From: Paracoccus sp. SCSIO 75233
Lineage (GTDB): Bacteria > Pseudomonadota > Alphaproteobacteria > Rhodobacterales > Rhodobacteraceae
DNA length: 64,000 nt
Direction: 5' to 3'
NCBI RefSeq assembly: GCF_027912675.1
Contig: NZ_CP115761.1
Coordinates: 8,968-72,967 of the forward strand
Positions 20,233 through 29,423 of this stretch are shown here, in pieces. Numbering within the stretch: position 1 is the stretch's first letter; every line of letters starts with the position of its first letter. The position numbers and the translations under genes were made by a program. The notes under the pieces were generated by a model. That model saw only the letters and a program-made list of their open reading frames with translations. It did not search any database and was not told the DNA's origin.

Positions 20233-20405
20233 GCCAGCGGAATAAAGCCTACGATCAGCAGACATATGACCGCGATCAGCCCGAACAGCCACAGCTGCCA
20301 CGCGGGCGCCTCTTCTTTCCAGGCCCGGCGGTATCGGTAGCCAGCCAGACAGGCGGCGACGAAAATCAGCGTGGCGACAGGCGAAGACAGGGTCAGATCG
20401 GCCAA
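20229..20405 (-). CDS. Small two-helix membrane protein
   Basis: A 58-codon frame with consistent membrane-protein character: helix one VATLIFVAACLAG, a charged loop YRYRRAWKEEAP, and helix two LWLFGLIAVICLLIVGFI. Its stop codon overlaps the nqrM stop from the other strand by four bases. The start is uncertain: TTG 20405 is used, with AAGGA about a dozen bases before it. Codon choice is like its neighbours. No family is recognised. The frame may be real and simply below the usual size cut-off. Confidence 0.5.
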   Translation of the reverse strand: MADLTLSSPVATLIFVAACLAGYRYRRAWKEEAPAWQLWLFGLIAVICLLIVGFIPLA

Positions 20406-20490
20406 GACAGCGAAAATCCTTGCATGAAGGCAATGTGTGTATTCTCATTGCCACTATGGCAAACAGACATTCAAGCGTGGAGCCAGATCA

Positions 20491-21012
20491 ATGCCTGAAT
20501 CCTATCGACCGCCATTGCGCAAGGACGACAAGTCCGAACAGAGCCACAGCCAGACCACGCAGAGCAATATCTCGGTGATGAAGGCCACGGTGCAGGATGT
20601 GCTGGACCGCAAGGGCGGCAAGCTGATTTCTGTCCGCCCGCAGGATGGTCTGCAAGTCGCGGTCGAGGCGTTGCGCGATAACCGGATCGGGGCGCTTGTG
20701 GTCACCGACGCGAACGGCGCGCTTCAGGGGATTTTGTCGGAGCGCGACATCGTCCGCAAACTCGCCGATGCACCGGGCCGGACATTGGGCCACAATGTCG
20801 AGGATATCATGACCTCGAAGGTGGAGCTGTGTAAGCCGGATGAGCTTCTCGTCTCCGTCCTGCGCCGCATGACCGAGGGCCGGTTCCGTCACATGCCGGT
20901 TGCGGATGACAGCGGCTTGCTGGGCATTGTCACCATCGGCGACGTGGTCAGCCACCGGCTGAACGAGCTGGAACATGAGGCCTTGCAGCTCAAGCAGCTT
21001 ATCGTCGGCTGA
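20491..21012 (+). CDS. CBS-domain-pair protein
   Basis: 173 aa. Residues about 30-90 and 95-160 are two CBS motifs (ISVRPQDGLQVAVEAL, GALVVTDANGALQGILSERDIVR; then ELCKPDELLVSVLRRM and FRHMPVADDSGLLGIVTIGDV). Such stand-alone pairs sense adenine nucleotides. The first 30 residues are polar and probably disordered. GGAG upstream supports ATG 20491. The partner is unknown. Confidence 0.88.
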   Translation: MPESYRPPLRKDDKSEQSHSQTTQSNISVMKATVQDVLDRKGGKLISVRPQDGLQVAVEALRDNRIGALVVTDANGALQGILSERDIVRKLADAPGRTLGHNVEDIMTSKVELCKPDELLVSVLRRMTEGRFRHMPVADDSGLLGIVTIGDVVSHRLNELEHEALQLKQLIVG

Positions 21013-21033
21013 ACGGCGCGGACAGGCGCGCCG

Positions 21034-21975
21034 CTAACGCTCGACCGGCTGGCTCGCCGCGGCTTCGATCTCAAGCTGTCTTTCGCGGTGAAAGACGTAG
21101 ATGCCCGAGGCGAGGATGATCGCCGTTCCCAGCATGGTCAGCCCGTCGGGGATTTCGCTGAAGAACAGGAACCCGACCAGAGTCGCGCCGACGATTTCCA
21201 GATATTGGAACGGGGCCAGCAGGCTCGCCTCCACCTTGCTGAACGCATAAGTGATAGACAGAAACGCCATCATCGCCAGCACCCCGGCCAGCAGGAGCAG
21301 CAGATAGGCCCAGACCGGCAGGTCCAATAACCCGCTTGGCTGACCGGTGACTGCCACGATGACGATCTGGACCAGCAGCAACAGCCCGGCCGCAAAGATC
21401 GACGCCCCGAACTGAAAGCTGAGCGCTGAGCGTTTGCGCGTCGATTTGCGCATCACGATCATATTCAGCGCATAGGCAAACGCGCCCAGAACCGGCAGCA
21501 GCGCAACCGGCCCGAACGCCGCGAAATTCGGCCGGATCACGATCAGCGCGCCGATCAGCCCGACCGCAACAGCGGCATAACGGCGCGGCCCCGGCACCTC
21601 GCCCAGAAGCGGCCCGGCAAGCAGCGTCAGCAGCAGGGGTTCGACAAAGAAAATCGCAATCGCCGTCGCGATCGGCATGACGGCGAAAGCTGTCACCAGA
21701 CACAGCGTCACCACGCCGAGCATGACCGCCGAGATCAGCGACGCCAGCGAAAAGATGGACCCCGACAGATGCCGCCGCATCACATAGGCGACCGGCACGA
21801 ACAGAGTGGCCTGCGCTATGGTCCGCCCGAGCGTGACCTCAAACGGCGTGATGATCGCCGTCAGCAGCTTGGAGATCGCATCGCCCAGTGGCAGCAGGAT
21901 CATTGCGACGCACAGCACGGCGATGCCGATACGTTTTTCGGTTGCCGCGTTCGGGGCGGTCGTCGGTCGGTTCAT
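21034..21975 (-). CDS. DMT-superfamily (EamA) transporter
   Basis: 313-aa inner-membrane transporter with two EamA repeats and about ten helices. LPLGDAISKLLTAIITPFEVTLGR and the end KVEASLLAPFQYLEIVGATL are characteristic. ATG 21975 is preceded by GAGGAGG; the upstream open frame is dropped. It differs clearly from the DMT protein at 6675, so it is not a recent duplicate. The substrate is unknown. Confidence 0.88.
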   Translation of the reverse strand: MNRPTTAPNAATEKRIGIAVLCVAMILLPLGDAISKLLTAIITPFEVTLGRTIAQATLFVPVAYVMRRHLSGSIFSLASLISAVMLGVVTLCLVTAFAVMPIATAIAIFFVEPLLLTLLAGPLLGEVPGPRRYAAVAVGLIGALIVIRPNFAAFGPVALLPVLGAFAYALNMIVMRKSTRKRSALSFQFGASIFAAGLLLLVQIVIVAVTGQPSGLLDLPVWAYLLLLLAGVLAMMAFLSITYAFSKVEASLLAPFQYLEIVGATLVGFLFFSEIPDGLTMLGTAIILASGIYVFHRERQLEIEAAASQPVER

Positions 21976-22129
21976 AAAACCTCCTCTGGCACCCTTGGCC
22001 GGTGCTGGAACAGGTCCGGGCGTACAGGACAGGATTTCACGCAAACACACCGGATGACGCCATCATCCCGCAGGCCGAGCCGTAGTGAACCGCCCTGCCC
22101 GCGTCAAGTTGCGGATAAACCATGTGTTG

Positions 22130-23062
22130 TCAGGGCAATGGAATAAATTCGTCCCGGTCGCCCGCAGGCAGATCGAATATCCCCTGCCCCCAGTTTTCGG
22201 CGCGCCATTGCTCTTTCGCTGCCTCAATCTTTTCGCGGCTGGAGGCAACGAAGTTCCACCAGATATAACGCGGCCCGTTCATCGTCGCCCCGCCGAGCGC
22301 CATGAGCCGCGCGCCTTGCGGACCTGCCTGAACGGTAATCTTGTCGCCCGGGCGGAACACCATCATCCGGCCTTCCTCGAAGACCTGCCCGGCGATATGC
22401 ACCTCGCCTTCGGTGATATAGAGGCCGCGATCCTCGTGATCGTCGGGCAGCGGAAATCTGGCACCGGGGTTGAGCGTGACGTCCAGATAGAAGGTCTCCG
22501 AATATAGCGTCGCCGGTGCGGTCTCGCCATAGGCATGACCAAGGATCAGCCGCGCGCTGACCCCGTCCGCTTCGATCAGCGGCAGGGCGTCCTTGCCGTG
22601 ATGTTCGAAAATCGGCTGCATGTCCTCGCGATCTTCCGGTAACGCGATCCATGTCTGAATGCCGAACAGGCTGTGCGGTCCCTGCCGGGCGGGGCTGCTG
22701 GTGCGTTCGGAATGCGTCACGCCCTTCCCGGCAACCATCCAGTTGAGCGCACCGGGACGGATCACCTGATCCGAACCGATGCTGTCGCGATGATGGAAAT
22801 CCCCGCGATAGAGATAGGTCACCGTCCCCAACCCGATATGCGGATGCGGTCGGACATCGATCCCCTGCCCGGTCAGAAACTCCGCAGGTCCTGCCTGATC
22901 GAAGAAGATGAACGGCCCGACCATCTGGCGTTTCGGCGCAGGCAGGGCGCGCCGGACCTCGAACCCGCCGAGATCGCGGGCACGGGGGATAATCAGGGTC
23001 TCGATCGCATCCACCCCGACATCGTCCGGGCAACCTGGCTCAAGCGCTGGATTCCAACTCAT
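22130..23062 (-). CDS. Pirin-family protein
   Basis: 310-aa bicupin. The N-terminal pirin domain has the metal ligands in RPHPHIGLGTVTYL, followed by GDFHHRDSIGSDQVIRPGALNWMVAGKG. ERT/SPARQGPHSLFGIQTWIALP follows, then a second cupin. Members bind Fe and some oxidise flavonols or act as redox regulators; no specific role can be assigned here. ATG 23062 is used because AAGAAGG lies about nine bases upstream; GTG 23071 is in frame. Confidence 0.92.
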   Translation of the reverse strand: MSWNPALEPGCPDDVGVDAIETLIIPRARDLGGFEVRRALPAPKRQMVGPFIFFDQAGPAEFLTGQGIDVRPHPHIGLGTVTYLYRGDFHHRDSIGSDQVIRPGALNWMVAGKGVTHSERTSSPARQGPHSLFGIQTWIALPEDREDMQPIFEHHGKDALPLIEADGVSARLILGHAYGETAPATLYSETFYLDVTLNPGARFPLPDDHEDRGLYITEGEVHIAGQVFEEGRMMVFRPGDKITVQAGPQGARLMALGGATMNGPRYIWWNFVASSREKIEAAKEQWRAENWGQGIFDLPAGDRDEFIPLP

Positions 23063-23860
23063 GACAAACACCTTCTTTTGCGGGTCCTTTGCGGGGGACC
23101 TGAAACGGAAGCGATGTGAAAGCGCCGGGGTTCCAGCCGCGACGGATTTTTACCCCTGAGGCTATGGGGCCAGCACCACAGCGCGTCACATTGTTTCAGG
23201 GGCGGAATGGCCAGCCCGACGGCAGAGGACGTCGATCTGTGTTAAATACGCAAGCCCATTGAGGATAAAATATTGATGTAAAATAATAACTTAGAACGAA
23301 AATTGATTAATTTTCACGTCGCCACGGAAATTGTTCTATATGGTCATATATTGTAAATTTATCTGGCATATTTTGTTCAAATGCGTGATTATGCCGCCGG
23401 GCGGCGCGGTTCCCAAGTGAATCAGGTGCCATTGTGCGGCGCATTGCTCGGCAATTCAGCGGTCGGTTCAGGCTGACCTGCAGTGGCAACGGGGCGCATC
23501 CCGCGCATTTTGCGCGTGGCAGAACAGGACGGACGCGGCACCAATGACGGAGTATCTGGCTGGCATCGGCATCAAATCGACGCCGATCAGCGGCGATCTG
23601 ACCACCCACCACCACAACACCCCGCCAATTGAAAAAAGCCTGCACTATCTAATCGGGCAACATATGCAACTTTTCCGGGGTCAGATGGGTTGCTGTTCAA
23701 AGGGAACCAATGGGGACGCGAAAAGCGCTGGATCGAAAGATGAATTTGTAAAAATGTCCCAGAGCATAGCCTCCGGCACTCCGCTTCGGCCAACTCCGCG
23801 CATGGATCAAGAGCGTCGGCGCGCGAAAGGTGGCGCGGCGGTCGAAGCGCGGGGGATATA
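23063..23860. other. Long intergenic region with an AT-rich core
   Basis: About 800 bp with no frame that looks coding. Bases about 23240-23360 are clearly AT-rich, unlike the surroundings, and are a plausible promoter zone for the HAD-DeoR pair. The short open frames here lack any family resemblance and overlap each other on both strands. Confidence 0.55.
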
Positions 23861-24526
23861 ATGCACCTCAAAGCAATAATCTGGGACATCGACGGCACGC
23901 TCGTCGACAGTGAACCTCTGCATTTGCAAGCGCTGAGACATGTATGCAGCGGCTACGGCGTGGACATATCCGATCTGTCAAACGACCATTTCCTCGGCGT
24001 TACCGTCAACGCGGTCTGGGATGCGCTTCACGAACGGTTTCCGCAGGATCTGGAGTTTTCGACCTGGCTCGAACAACTTAACAGGTTCTATATTGCGAAT
24101 ATCAGCGGCCTGCGCGCAATGCCCGGAGCAGCCTCGACCATTCGCCGGATCGGTCTGGCCGGGTTGCGGCAGTGTGCGGTTTCCAATTCCAATCGCGCCA
24201 TCGTTGACGCAAATCTCGAATTTCTTGGCATCTCGGACATGATGGACCACACGGTCAGCCTCGACGATGTCTCGCAGGGCAAGCCGAATCCGGAGCCTTA
24301 TCTGACTGCGCTGGAAAAGCTGCGGCTACGCGGCGCCGAAGCGCGCGTGGTGGAGGACAGCCCGGCAGGTGTGCAAAGCGCCCAGAAGGCACGAATTCCG
24401 GTCATCGGATTTGGTGAGCAGCCTCTGGATGTGCGCTTCCGGGTGCAGGCGCTCAGTGAAATTCCGCGCCTGCTTTTTGGGCCTCAGCCGGGCAATCACG
24501 TCGGTGCCAAGATCGAAAACTGGTAA
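23861..24526 (+). CDS. HAD-superfamily phosphatase/phosphomutase-like
   Basis: 221 aa, cytoplasmic. Motif I is IWDIDGTLVDSEPLH (nucleophile Asp9, acid Asp11), with a helical C1 cap and motif II SNSNRAI. Lys falls in SQGKPNPEPYLTAL, and motif IV is VVEDSPAGVQSA. This is the beta-phosphoglucomutase/GS1-like branch acting on sugar phosphates. It lies 71 bp upstream of a DeoR-type regulator on the same strand, which suggests that the regulator's inducer is a sugar phosphate related to this enzyme. Confidence 0.88.
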   Translation: MHLKAIIWDIDGTLVDSEPLHLQALRHVCSGYGVDISDLSNDHFLGVTVNAVWDALHERFPQDLEFSTWLEQLNRFYIANISGLRAMPGAASTIRRIGLAGLRQCAVSNSNRAIVDANLEFLGISDMMDHTVSLDDVSQGKPNPEPYLTALEKLRLRGAEARVVEDSPAGVQSAQKARIPVIGFGEQPLDVRFRVQALSEIPRLLFGPQPGNHVGAKIENW

Positions 24527-24597
24527 ATACCGGTTGCGTCCCGTTATCATATGTTCGAGCGTGGCTGTTAATGCGCGCGACGAAGCAGGTGATTGTA

Positions 24598-25398
24598 ATG
24601 GACGGCATTGTCGGAAAGAAACTCCCGGCTACATTGCGCAGAAAAGAAATTCTGTCCGCGCTGCAAAAAGATGGCCATATTAATATCGTTGATTTCGCAG
24701 AGAAATTAGGCGTTTCCGATATGACCGTGCGTCGCGATCTTGAATCTCTCGCGGAAGAAAAGCTGGTCGTGCGGACTCATGGCGGTGCGCATCTGCCGGG
24801 CATGTTCGAGGACGCAACCCCCGGTCGCTTTGAGCGAAATTCGACTGACCGGCGCGCCTTAAATCGCGATAAAAAACAACGGATTGCAAGGGCGGCGCTA
24901 GGCTGGGTTCAGCCGCACACCACGATTGCGCTCGACATTGGAACCACAGCCTACGAACTCGCGACGCTGATGACTGATTCGAGTGTCCGGATCGTGTCGA
25001 CCTCGCTGCCGATCCAGATCGCATTGGCCGAGCGGAATATGTCTGTTTTCGCCCCCTGCGGACAAATCGGCGGGATTGAACCCTCCATAAGTGGAGCGCA
25101 GACCATATCTTATCTGCAGAATTTCAATTTTGATGTTTGCTTTCTTGGAGTTGCAGGAATTACGCTCGGCGGTATGTTTGATTTTTCCTTTAATGATGCA
25201 GAGATCAAGAAGGCAATTATCAAGCACACTTCGAAACGGGTTTTGTTGGCGGACAGCTCTAAATTCGGCATGAATTCTTCTGTTCGCGTTTCCTCCTTCG
25301 ATCAGATTGACGCGCTGATAACCGATGCGGAGCCGCCCGGTCCGCTATGCGCACAACTGCAGCAGGCGGGCACCGAGATCATTATCGCCGGGTTCTGA
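24598..25398 (+). CDS. DeoR/GlpR-family transcriptional regulator
   Basis: 266 aa. The N-terminal winged helix has LRRKEILSALQKDGHINIVDFAEKLGVSDMTVRRDLESL, the DeoR signature, then VVRTHGGAHLP. The C-terminal sugar-phosphate sensor domain contains ALDIGTTAYELATLM and later FLGVAGITLGGMFDFSFNDAEIKKAII and LLADSSKFG. These proteins usually repress sugar catabolic genes. The neighbour to regulate is probably the HAD gene just upstream, since downstream is a convergent dipeptidase. Confidence 0.92.
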   Translation: MDGIVGKKLPATLRRKEILSALQKDGHINIVDFAEKLGVSDMTVRRDLESLAEEKLVVRTHGGAHLPGMFEDATPGRFERNSTDRRALNRDKKQRIARAALGWVQPHTTIALDIGTTAYELATLMTDSSVRIVSTSLPIQIALAERNMSVFAPCGQIGGIEPSISGAQTISYLQNFNFDVCFLGVAGITLGGMFDFSFNDAEIKKAIIKHTSKRVLLADSSKFGMNSSVRVSSFDQIDALITDAEPPGPLCAQLQQAGTEIIIAGF

Positions 25399-25504
25399 AC
25401 GCCGCAACGCCCGGCGGAACCTGTTGAAATTGGTCGGCATCTTGGAGGTTTCCCGCCCAAAATGCCGACAAATGGCGACCCGTTACCGGGTCCCCTACCC
25501 TATG

Positions 25505-26740
25505 TTATTGGATCGCCGCCGCCTCGGCCTCGCGCATGACGCGCAACAGGTTGCCACCCCAGAGCTTGGCCAGATCTTCCTCCGAATAGCCGCGCTCCAG
25601 CAGGCCAGCGGTAATATTCGGTGTCTCAGCCACGTTGTCCCAGCCTTCAACGCCGCCGCCGCCGTCAAAATCGCTGGAGATGCCGACGTGATCGATCCCG
25701 GCGACCTCAACCGCATGGTCTATATGGTCAAGGAACTGCGCCAGCGTCACATCCTGATAACGTTCATAGATGCGTGCCCGTTCGCGCCCGTATTCCTCCA
25801 TCTTCTCGGCAGAGGCAGCACGCCGGTCCGCCGAACTGGCAAGGCCCATGCGTTCCTGCAACAAGGCGACCGCCTCCGTGATCTGCGGATCGACCTCGGC
25901 GAGGTAGGACCGGTAGGCCGTGATCTGCGCCACGCCATTATCATCGCGGATCGCCATCAACTGTTCATCGGTCAGGCCACGCGGGTTGTCATAAACCCCT
26001 TGCGCCGTCGAATGCGAGGCGAGGATCGGTGTGCGCGATACCTCCATCGCGTCGGCGGCGGTCTTGGGGCCGACATGGCTGATATCGACCATGATGCCGT
26101 TGTCATTCAGCCCCGCCACCAATGCCCGGCCAAGATCATTGAGGCCCGGGTCCTCGCCATCACCACGCGCGGAAGACGGGTTGGACGAGCCACCGAACTG
26201 GTTATGCCCGAAATGGGTGATCGACGCGTAACGCACCCCACGATCCGCCCACATTGCAACACGCTCCGTCACCTCTTCCGGCGTGGTGCCCAGCGGATAG
26301 CTGTTTTCCATCCCGATCAGCGCGATCAACTTGCCTTCGGCATTCAGCGCCTCGACCTCGTCAGCCGTGGTTGCAAGGCCGATTTTCTCCGGATTGGCCC
26401 GCAGCATTCGCTGAATGCCGAGATATTTCTCTTCCGCCGCATCAATCGCGGTTGCGTAACCTTCTTCGGTCAAATCTCCCTGCGGGATATAAACGATGAA
26501 AAAACCTGCATCGAGGCCGCCGATGCGCATCGACGGCAGATCGACCTGCGCCGTGTTAATGACGCCGGGATCGAGCGCGGCGGTGCCGTAATTCGCGCCG
26601 ATATCGACATGGGTGTCCATGGTCAGGAAACCATCGTGAATCGCCATCACTTCGGTATCGCCAAGGACCGCTTGCGAAAGCGCCGGTCCGGCGGTCAGGG
26701 CCAGAACGGACGCGGTAAACAGGGAAGCATTACGACGCAT
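25505..26740 (-). CDS. Membrane dipeptidase (peptidase M19), exported
   Basis: 411-aa zinc peptidase of the renal-dipeptidase family, which hydrolyses dipeptides, often containing D-residues. There is a Sec signal peptide (about 1-22, ending GPALS). Metal ligands are visible in MDTHVD, DISHVGPKT and SHSTAQGVYDNPRGLTDEQL, and DHVGISSDFDGGGGVEGW is the C-terminal motif. GAGGAGA precedes ATG 26740. It converges on the DeoR gene with no link seen. Confidence 0.92.
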   Translation of the reverse strand: MRRNASLFTASVLALTAGPALSQAVLGDTEVMAIHDGFLTMDTHVDIGANYGTAALDPGVINTAQVDLPSMRIGGLDAGFFIVYIPQGDLTEEGYATAIDAAEEKYLGIQRMLRANPEKIGLATTADEVEALNAEGKLIALIGMENSYPLGTTPEEVTERVAMWADRGVRYASITHFGHNQFGGSSNPSSARGDGEDPGLNDLGRALVAGLNDNGIMVDISHVGPKTAADAMEVSRTPILASHSTAQGVYDNPRGLTDEQLMAIRDDNGVAQITAYRSYLAEVDPQITEAVALLQERMGLASSADRRAASAEKMEEYGRERARIYERYQDVTLAQFLDHIDHAVEVAGIDHVGISSDFDGGGGVEGWDNVAETPNITAGLLERGYSEEDLAKLWGGNLLRVMREAEAAAIQ

Positions 26741-26897
26741 ATCAAATCTCCTCGTGAAACATTTCAGCAAACTGTCCCGGCAGCCCCGCCGAGGACCTGC
26801 CGTTATGGACAGGTTTGCCCGTTTTGTTCTGCCAATCAAGTGTCATCGGTTCCGGCCAGCGCCGCATGTTTGGCCGATGTCGGAACGGGCTTGGCTG

Positions 26898-28157
26898 TTA
26901 CCGATCCGTTTCGGCGATCAACTGTCGCAGGACAGCTTCCTTTGCGGGGAAAACATGTTCGGCGTTGTGATGGTCCAGGATGAACTGCCGCGCCCGGTTG
27001 CAAAGCTGGGCCGCTTCCTGCGGATGGTCGAAGGCCCAGGACACCATCTCGGCAATCTCCTCGGGATCGTCCATATCGACAATGATGCCGTTTTCCATAT
27101 CCTCGATCAGCTCCGTGACCGGGGCTGTGTTCGAGGCGATGATGAGACATCCCAAAGCCATCGATTCCGACAGCGACCATGAGGTCACGAAGGGTTCCGT
27201 GAAATAGACATGGGCCGAGGACGCCTGAAGGATGCGGGTATATTCCTCACGCGGCAACATCGCGTTCATATGAATCCGTCGATGATCCAGATCGAGATCG
27301 TCGACCATTCGCAGCCACCAACTGTCACCGTCCGGCAGAGAATCTCCGTAGGCGACCGAGTTATTGGCGATGATAACCGCATCAAAATCGTCGCGTTGTT
27401 GTTGAAGCAGCTCCAGCCCACGCAGGAACTGCGGAAAACCGCGCAAGGGCTCCATCCCGCGGGTGGCATAGGTGACGATATGGCGGTCTTTGGGAAGCCT
27501 GACCCAGTCCAGATCAATCCGGGCATCCGGGTCCGGCGCGTGCAGCCTGCAATCGACACCATCCGAAATAACCGTCATCTGGCGGCGCAGCACGGGCGGA
27601 AAGCGGCTGGCCTGAAACTCAGTCGGACACCAATTTGCATCCGCCAGATCGAATTCACCTGCAATCGGCAGATTTCGCATGCGGTCTGACACCATCGCCA
27701 AGCCGGGCCGGGGCGCTTCGTCCTTCCCGGTCGCCCAGTTGCGCTTGGTGTAGTACCATTCGTGATAGGCGATATATTTGCATTCGGGCCAGACATCCTT
27801 GACGCAAAGCCCGACACCCCAACCGACATGCGCCATGACCAGATCCGGGACATAGCCCTCGGCATAGTGCATACGATACAGAAGATCGGAGGCGCTGATG
27901 CAGTTCGTTGCCGCGTAATCCAGAATATGCCGGACATCATTCCTGTTCTTGATAACCGTCTCGCGAAGCCGGAACCAGCGGGTCCGGACCCCGTCCTCCT
28001 CCGTATCGACGCCGTCGCCACCATGCGCAAAGGTGACATCCCATCCCTGCCGTGCAAGCCACTTGCCCAGGAACTCGAACTGCGCAGGACTCGACAGATG
28101 CAGGAACAGGATTTTCGGTCTGGCAGCATTGATACGGGCCGGGGCTTCATCCGTCAT
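26898..28157 (-). CDS. GT4-family glycosyltransferase, last gene of the PKS operon
   Basis: 419 aa. The N-terminal half starts PKILFLHLSSPAQFEFLGKWLA and contains HVGWGVGLCVKDVWPECKYI; the C-terminal half has VTYATRGMEPLRGFPQFL and the donor-site stretch PFVTSWSLSESMALGCLIIASNTAPVTELIED, with the Glu pair of the EX7E-like motif. This architecture is a retaining GT-B glycosyltransferase. It overlaps the PDF-like gene by four bases and is therefore co-translated in the operon with the polyketide synthase, so it likely glycosylates the polyketide-derived or protein product. The substrate is unknown. Confidence 0.85.
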   Translation of the reverse strand: MTDEAPARINAARPKILFLHLSSPAQFEFLGKWLARQGWDVTFAHGGDGVDTEEDGVRTRWFRLRETVIKNRNDVRHILDYAATNCISASDLLYRMHYAEGYVPDLVMAHVGWGVGLCVKDVWPECKYIAYHEWYYTKRNWATGKDEAPRPGLAMVSDRMRNLPIAGEFDLADANWCPTEFQASRFPPVLRRQMTVISDGVDCRLHAPDPDARIDLDWVRLPKDRHIVTYATRGMEPLRGFPQFLRGLELLQQQRDDFDAVIIANNSVAYGDSLPDGDSWWLRMVDDLDLDHRRIHMNAMLPREEYTRILQASSAHVYFTEPFVTSWSLSESMALGCLIIASNTAPVTELIEDMENGIIVDMDDPEEIAEMVSWAFDHPQEAAQLCNRARQFILDHHNAEHVFPAKEAVLRQLIAETDR

Positions 28158-29410
28158 AGCGGCTCTCTCTCGCCCGATTTGGTCAGCAGATGCCAGCCCT
28201 GTGATACCGCCTCGATCATACCGCCGAGCGCGCTGACATTTTCGAGGGCCAGTAGGCGGCCATAGACCGTATCGAGGCTGAGGCGATCTTTCAGACAGAC
28301 ATAGATCACCCCGCCATCGCGCGAATCCATCTGGTAGACAAAGGGCAGCGCCGCCAGCAGCGCGTCCTCAATCGCAGGTGAACGCGCGTCCCCCGCAATG
28401 AGCAACGGGGCATTCAGGCCTGACAGCGATTTGCCCAGCCCGCTCAGCGGGTTTCGTCCTGACAGCTCAGCCAAATTCGGATCGTCCAGCTCCATGACGA
28501 TGCCATCGAATTGCTGTCGCGGCCCACGGGTTTCGGCCCCGATCAGGTCAACGTCACAAGGTTTCATGACGGACCCGAGACCCAGCATATCTGTCGCCTG
28601 CACCGGCCAGCCCTCCGGCCGATAGGACAGTTTCAGATTGGTCAGCATCGCCAGAAGCGCGACCGCAAGCCCTATCCGGCGCGGCGACCGGATCAAGACA
28701 TGGCCCATACGGCAGGTTCCAAGCAATATTGCCAGAATCTCCATATCCCGTGGGCAGAGCGGGCGGCCCGGATCATGCACGTCGAGCCGTGCGAGAACCG
28801 GGCGCTTTGCATCGTCGCCCCTCAGCTCCACTTCATTCATGGTTTTGAAAGCCAGCGGCCCGGATGCGGCACCATCCCCGCCGGTGCGCGGGCAATCGAA
28901 AAGCGCGTTTGCAATCCCGGCGAGACGATCCGCAGCCTGTTGGCTGGATGCCCGCAGCCAGTTACGCTGAAAGCTGGTCAGCCAGGCAAACGGATCGGCG
29001 CGGTCAAGAAGCTCGAACGCCTGCTGGGCGGCGATCGCAAGCTTGCCGTCCAACGTCATCTCGCGCTTCTCTCCGGCCAGATCGGTCCCGATCAGGTCGA
29101 TTTCACCGGCGCGGTAAACATTGCGCAGAACCGGCCCGGTATGTGGCGACCGCTCTTTCCAGTTGACCCGGATATGCCGCGCCCCGCTTATCACCGGATT
29201 GAACAGATGATGCCGCCATTCCCCGATCCGTACCGAAATGATCCGCAGCGGCAGGCCAAGCGCCGCCGCCGAGACGACATTATCCACCGGATTGGACAGC
29301 GCCTCGTCCAGTATCCTGACCGCCGCTCGGGCCAGAGAATTATCAATGCTCGCCTCTGCAGAATGAAGCCGCAACCTCGGGTCGTCATAGCTGAGCAGCC
29401 GATGGGACAT
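28154..29410 (-). CDS. Peptide-deformylase-like pseudoenzyme with unknown C-terminal domain
   Basis: 418 aa. Residues about 1-140 follow the peptide-deformylase layout: LLSYDDPRLRLHSAEASI at the start, a helix, then DNVVSAAALGLPLRIISVRIG where the motif GxGLAAxQ belongs. LFNPVISG, IDLIGTDLAGE and AIAAQQAFELLDR (about 125-137) come in place of QHExDH. The catalytic Gln, the Cys of EGCLS and both metal-binding His are absent, so it should not deformylate. Residues about 180-418 match no family I recognise. ATG 29410 is chosen for AAAGG upstream and its 13-bp distance from the PKS stop. It could be a binding or assembly partner of the synthase. Confidence 0.6.
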   Translation of the reverse strand: MSHRLLSYDDPRLRLHSAEASIDNSLARAAVRILDEALSNPVDNVVSAAALGLPLRIISVRIGEWRHHLFNPVISGARHIRVNWKERSPHTGPVLRNVYRAGEIDLIGTDLAGEKREMTLDGKLAIAAQQAFELLDRADPFAWLTSFQRNWLRASSQQAADRLAGIANALFDCPRTGGDGAASGPLAFKTMNEVELRGDDAKRPVLARLDVHDPGRPLCPRDMEILAILLGTCRMGHVLIRSPRRIGLAVALLAMLTNLKLSYRPEGWPVQATDMLGLGSVMKPCDVDLIGAETRGPRQQFDGIVMELDDPNLAELSGRNPLSGLGKSLSGLNAPLLIAGDARSPAIEDALLAALPFVYQMDSRDGGVIYVCLKDRLSLDTVYGRLLALENVSALGGMIEAVSQGWHLLTKSGEREPL

Positions 29411-29423
29411 GGCAACAGACCTT

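Noticed and set aside
23307..23898. Overlapping short frames on both strands in the gap before the HAD gene
   Set aside because: They have no conserved motif, no ribosome-binding site, and overlap each other; the region is better read as non-coding.
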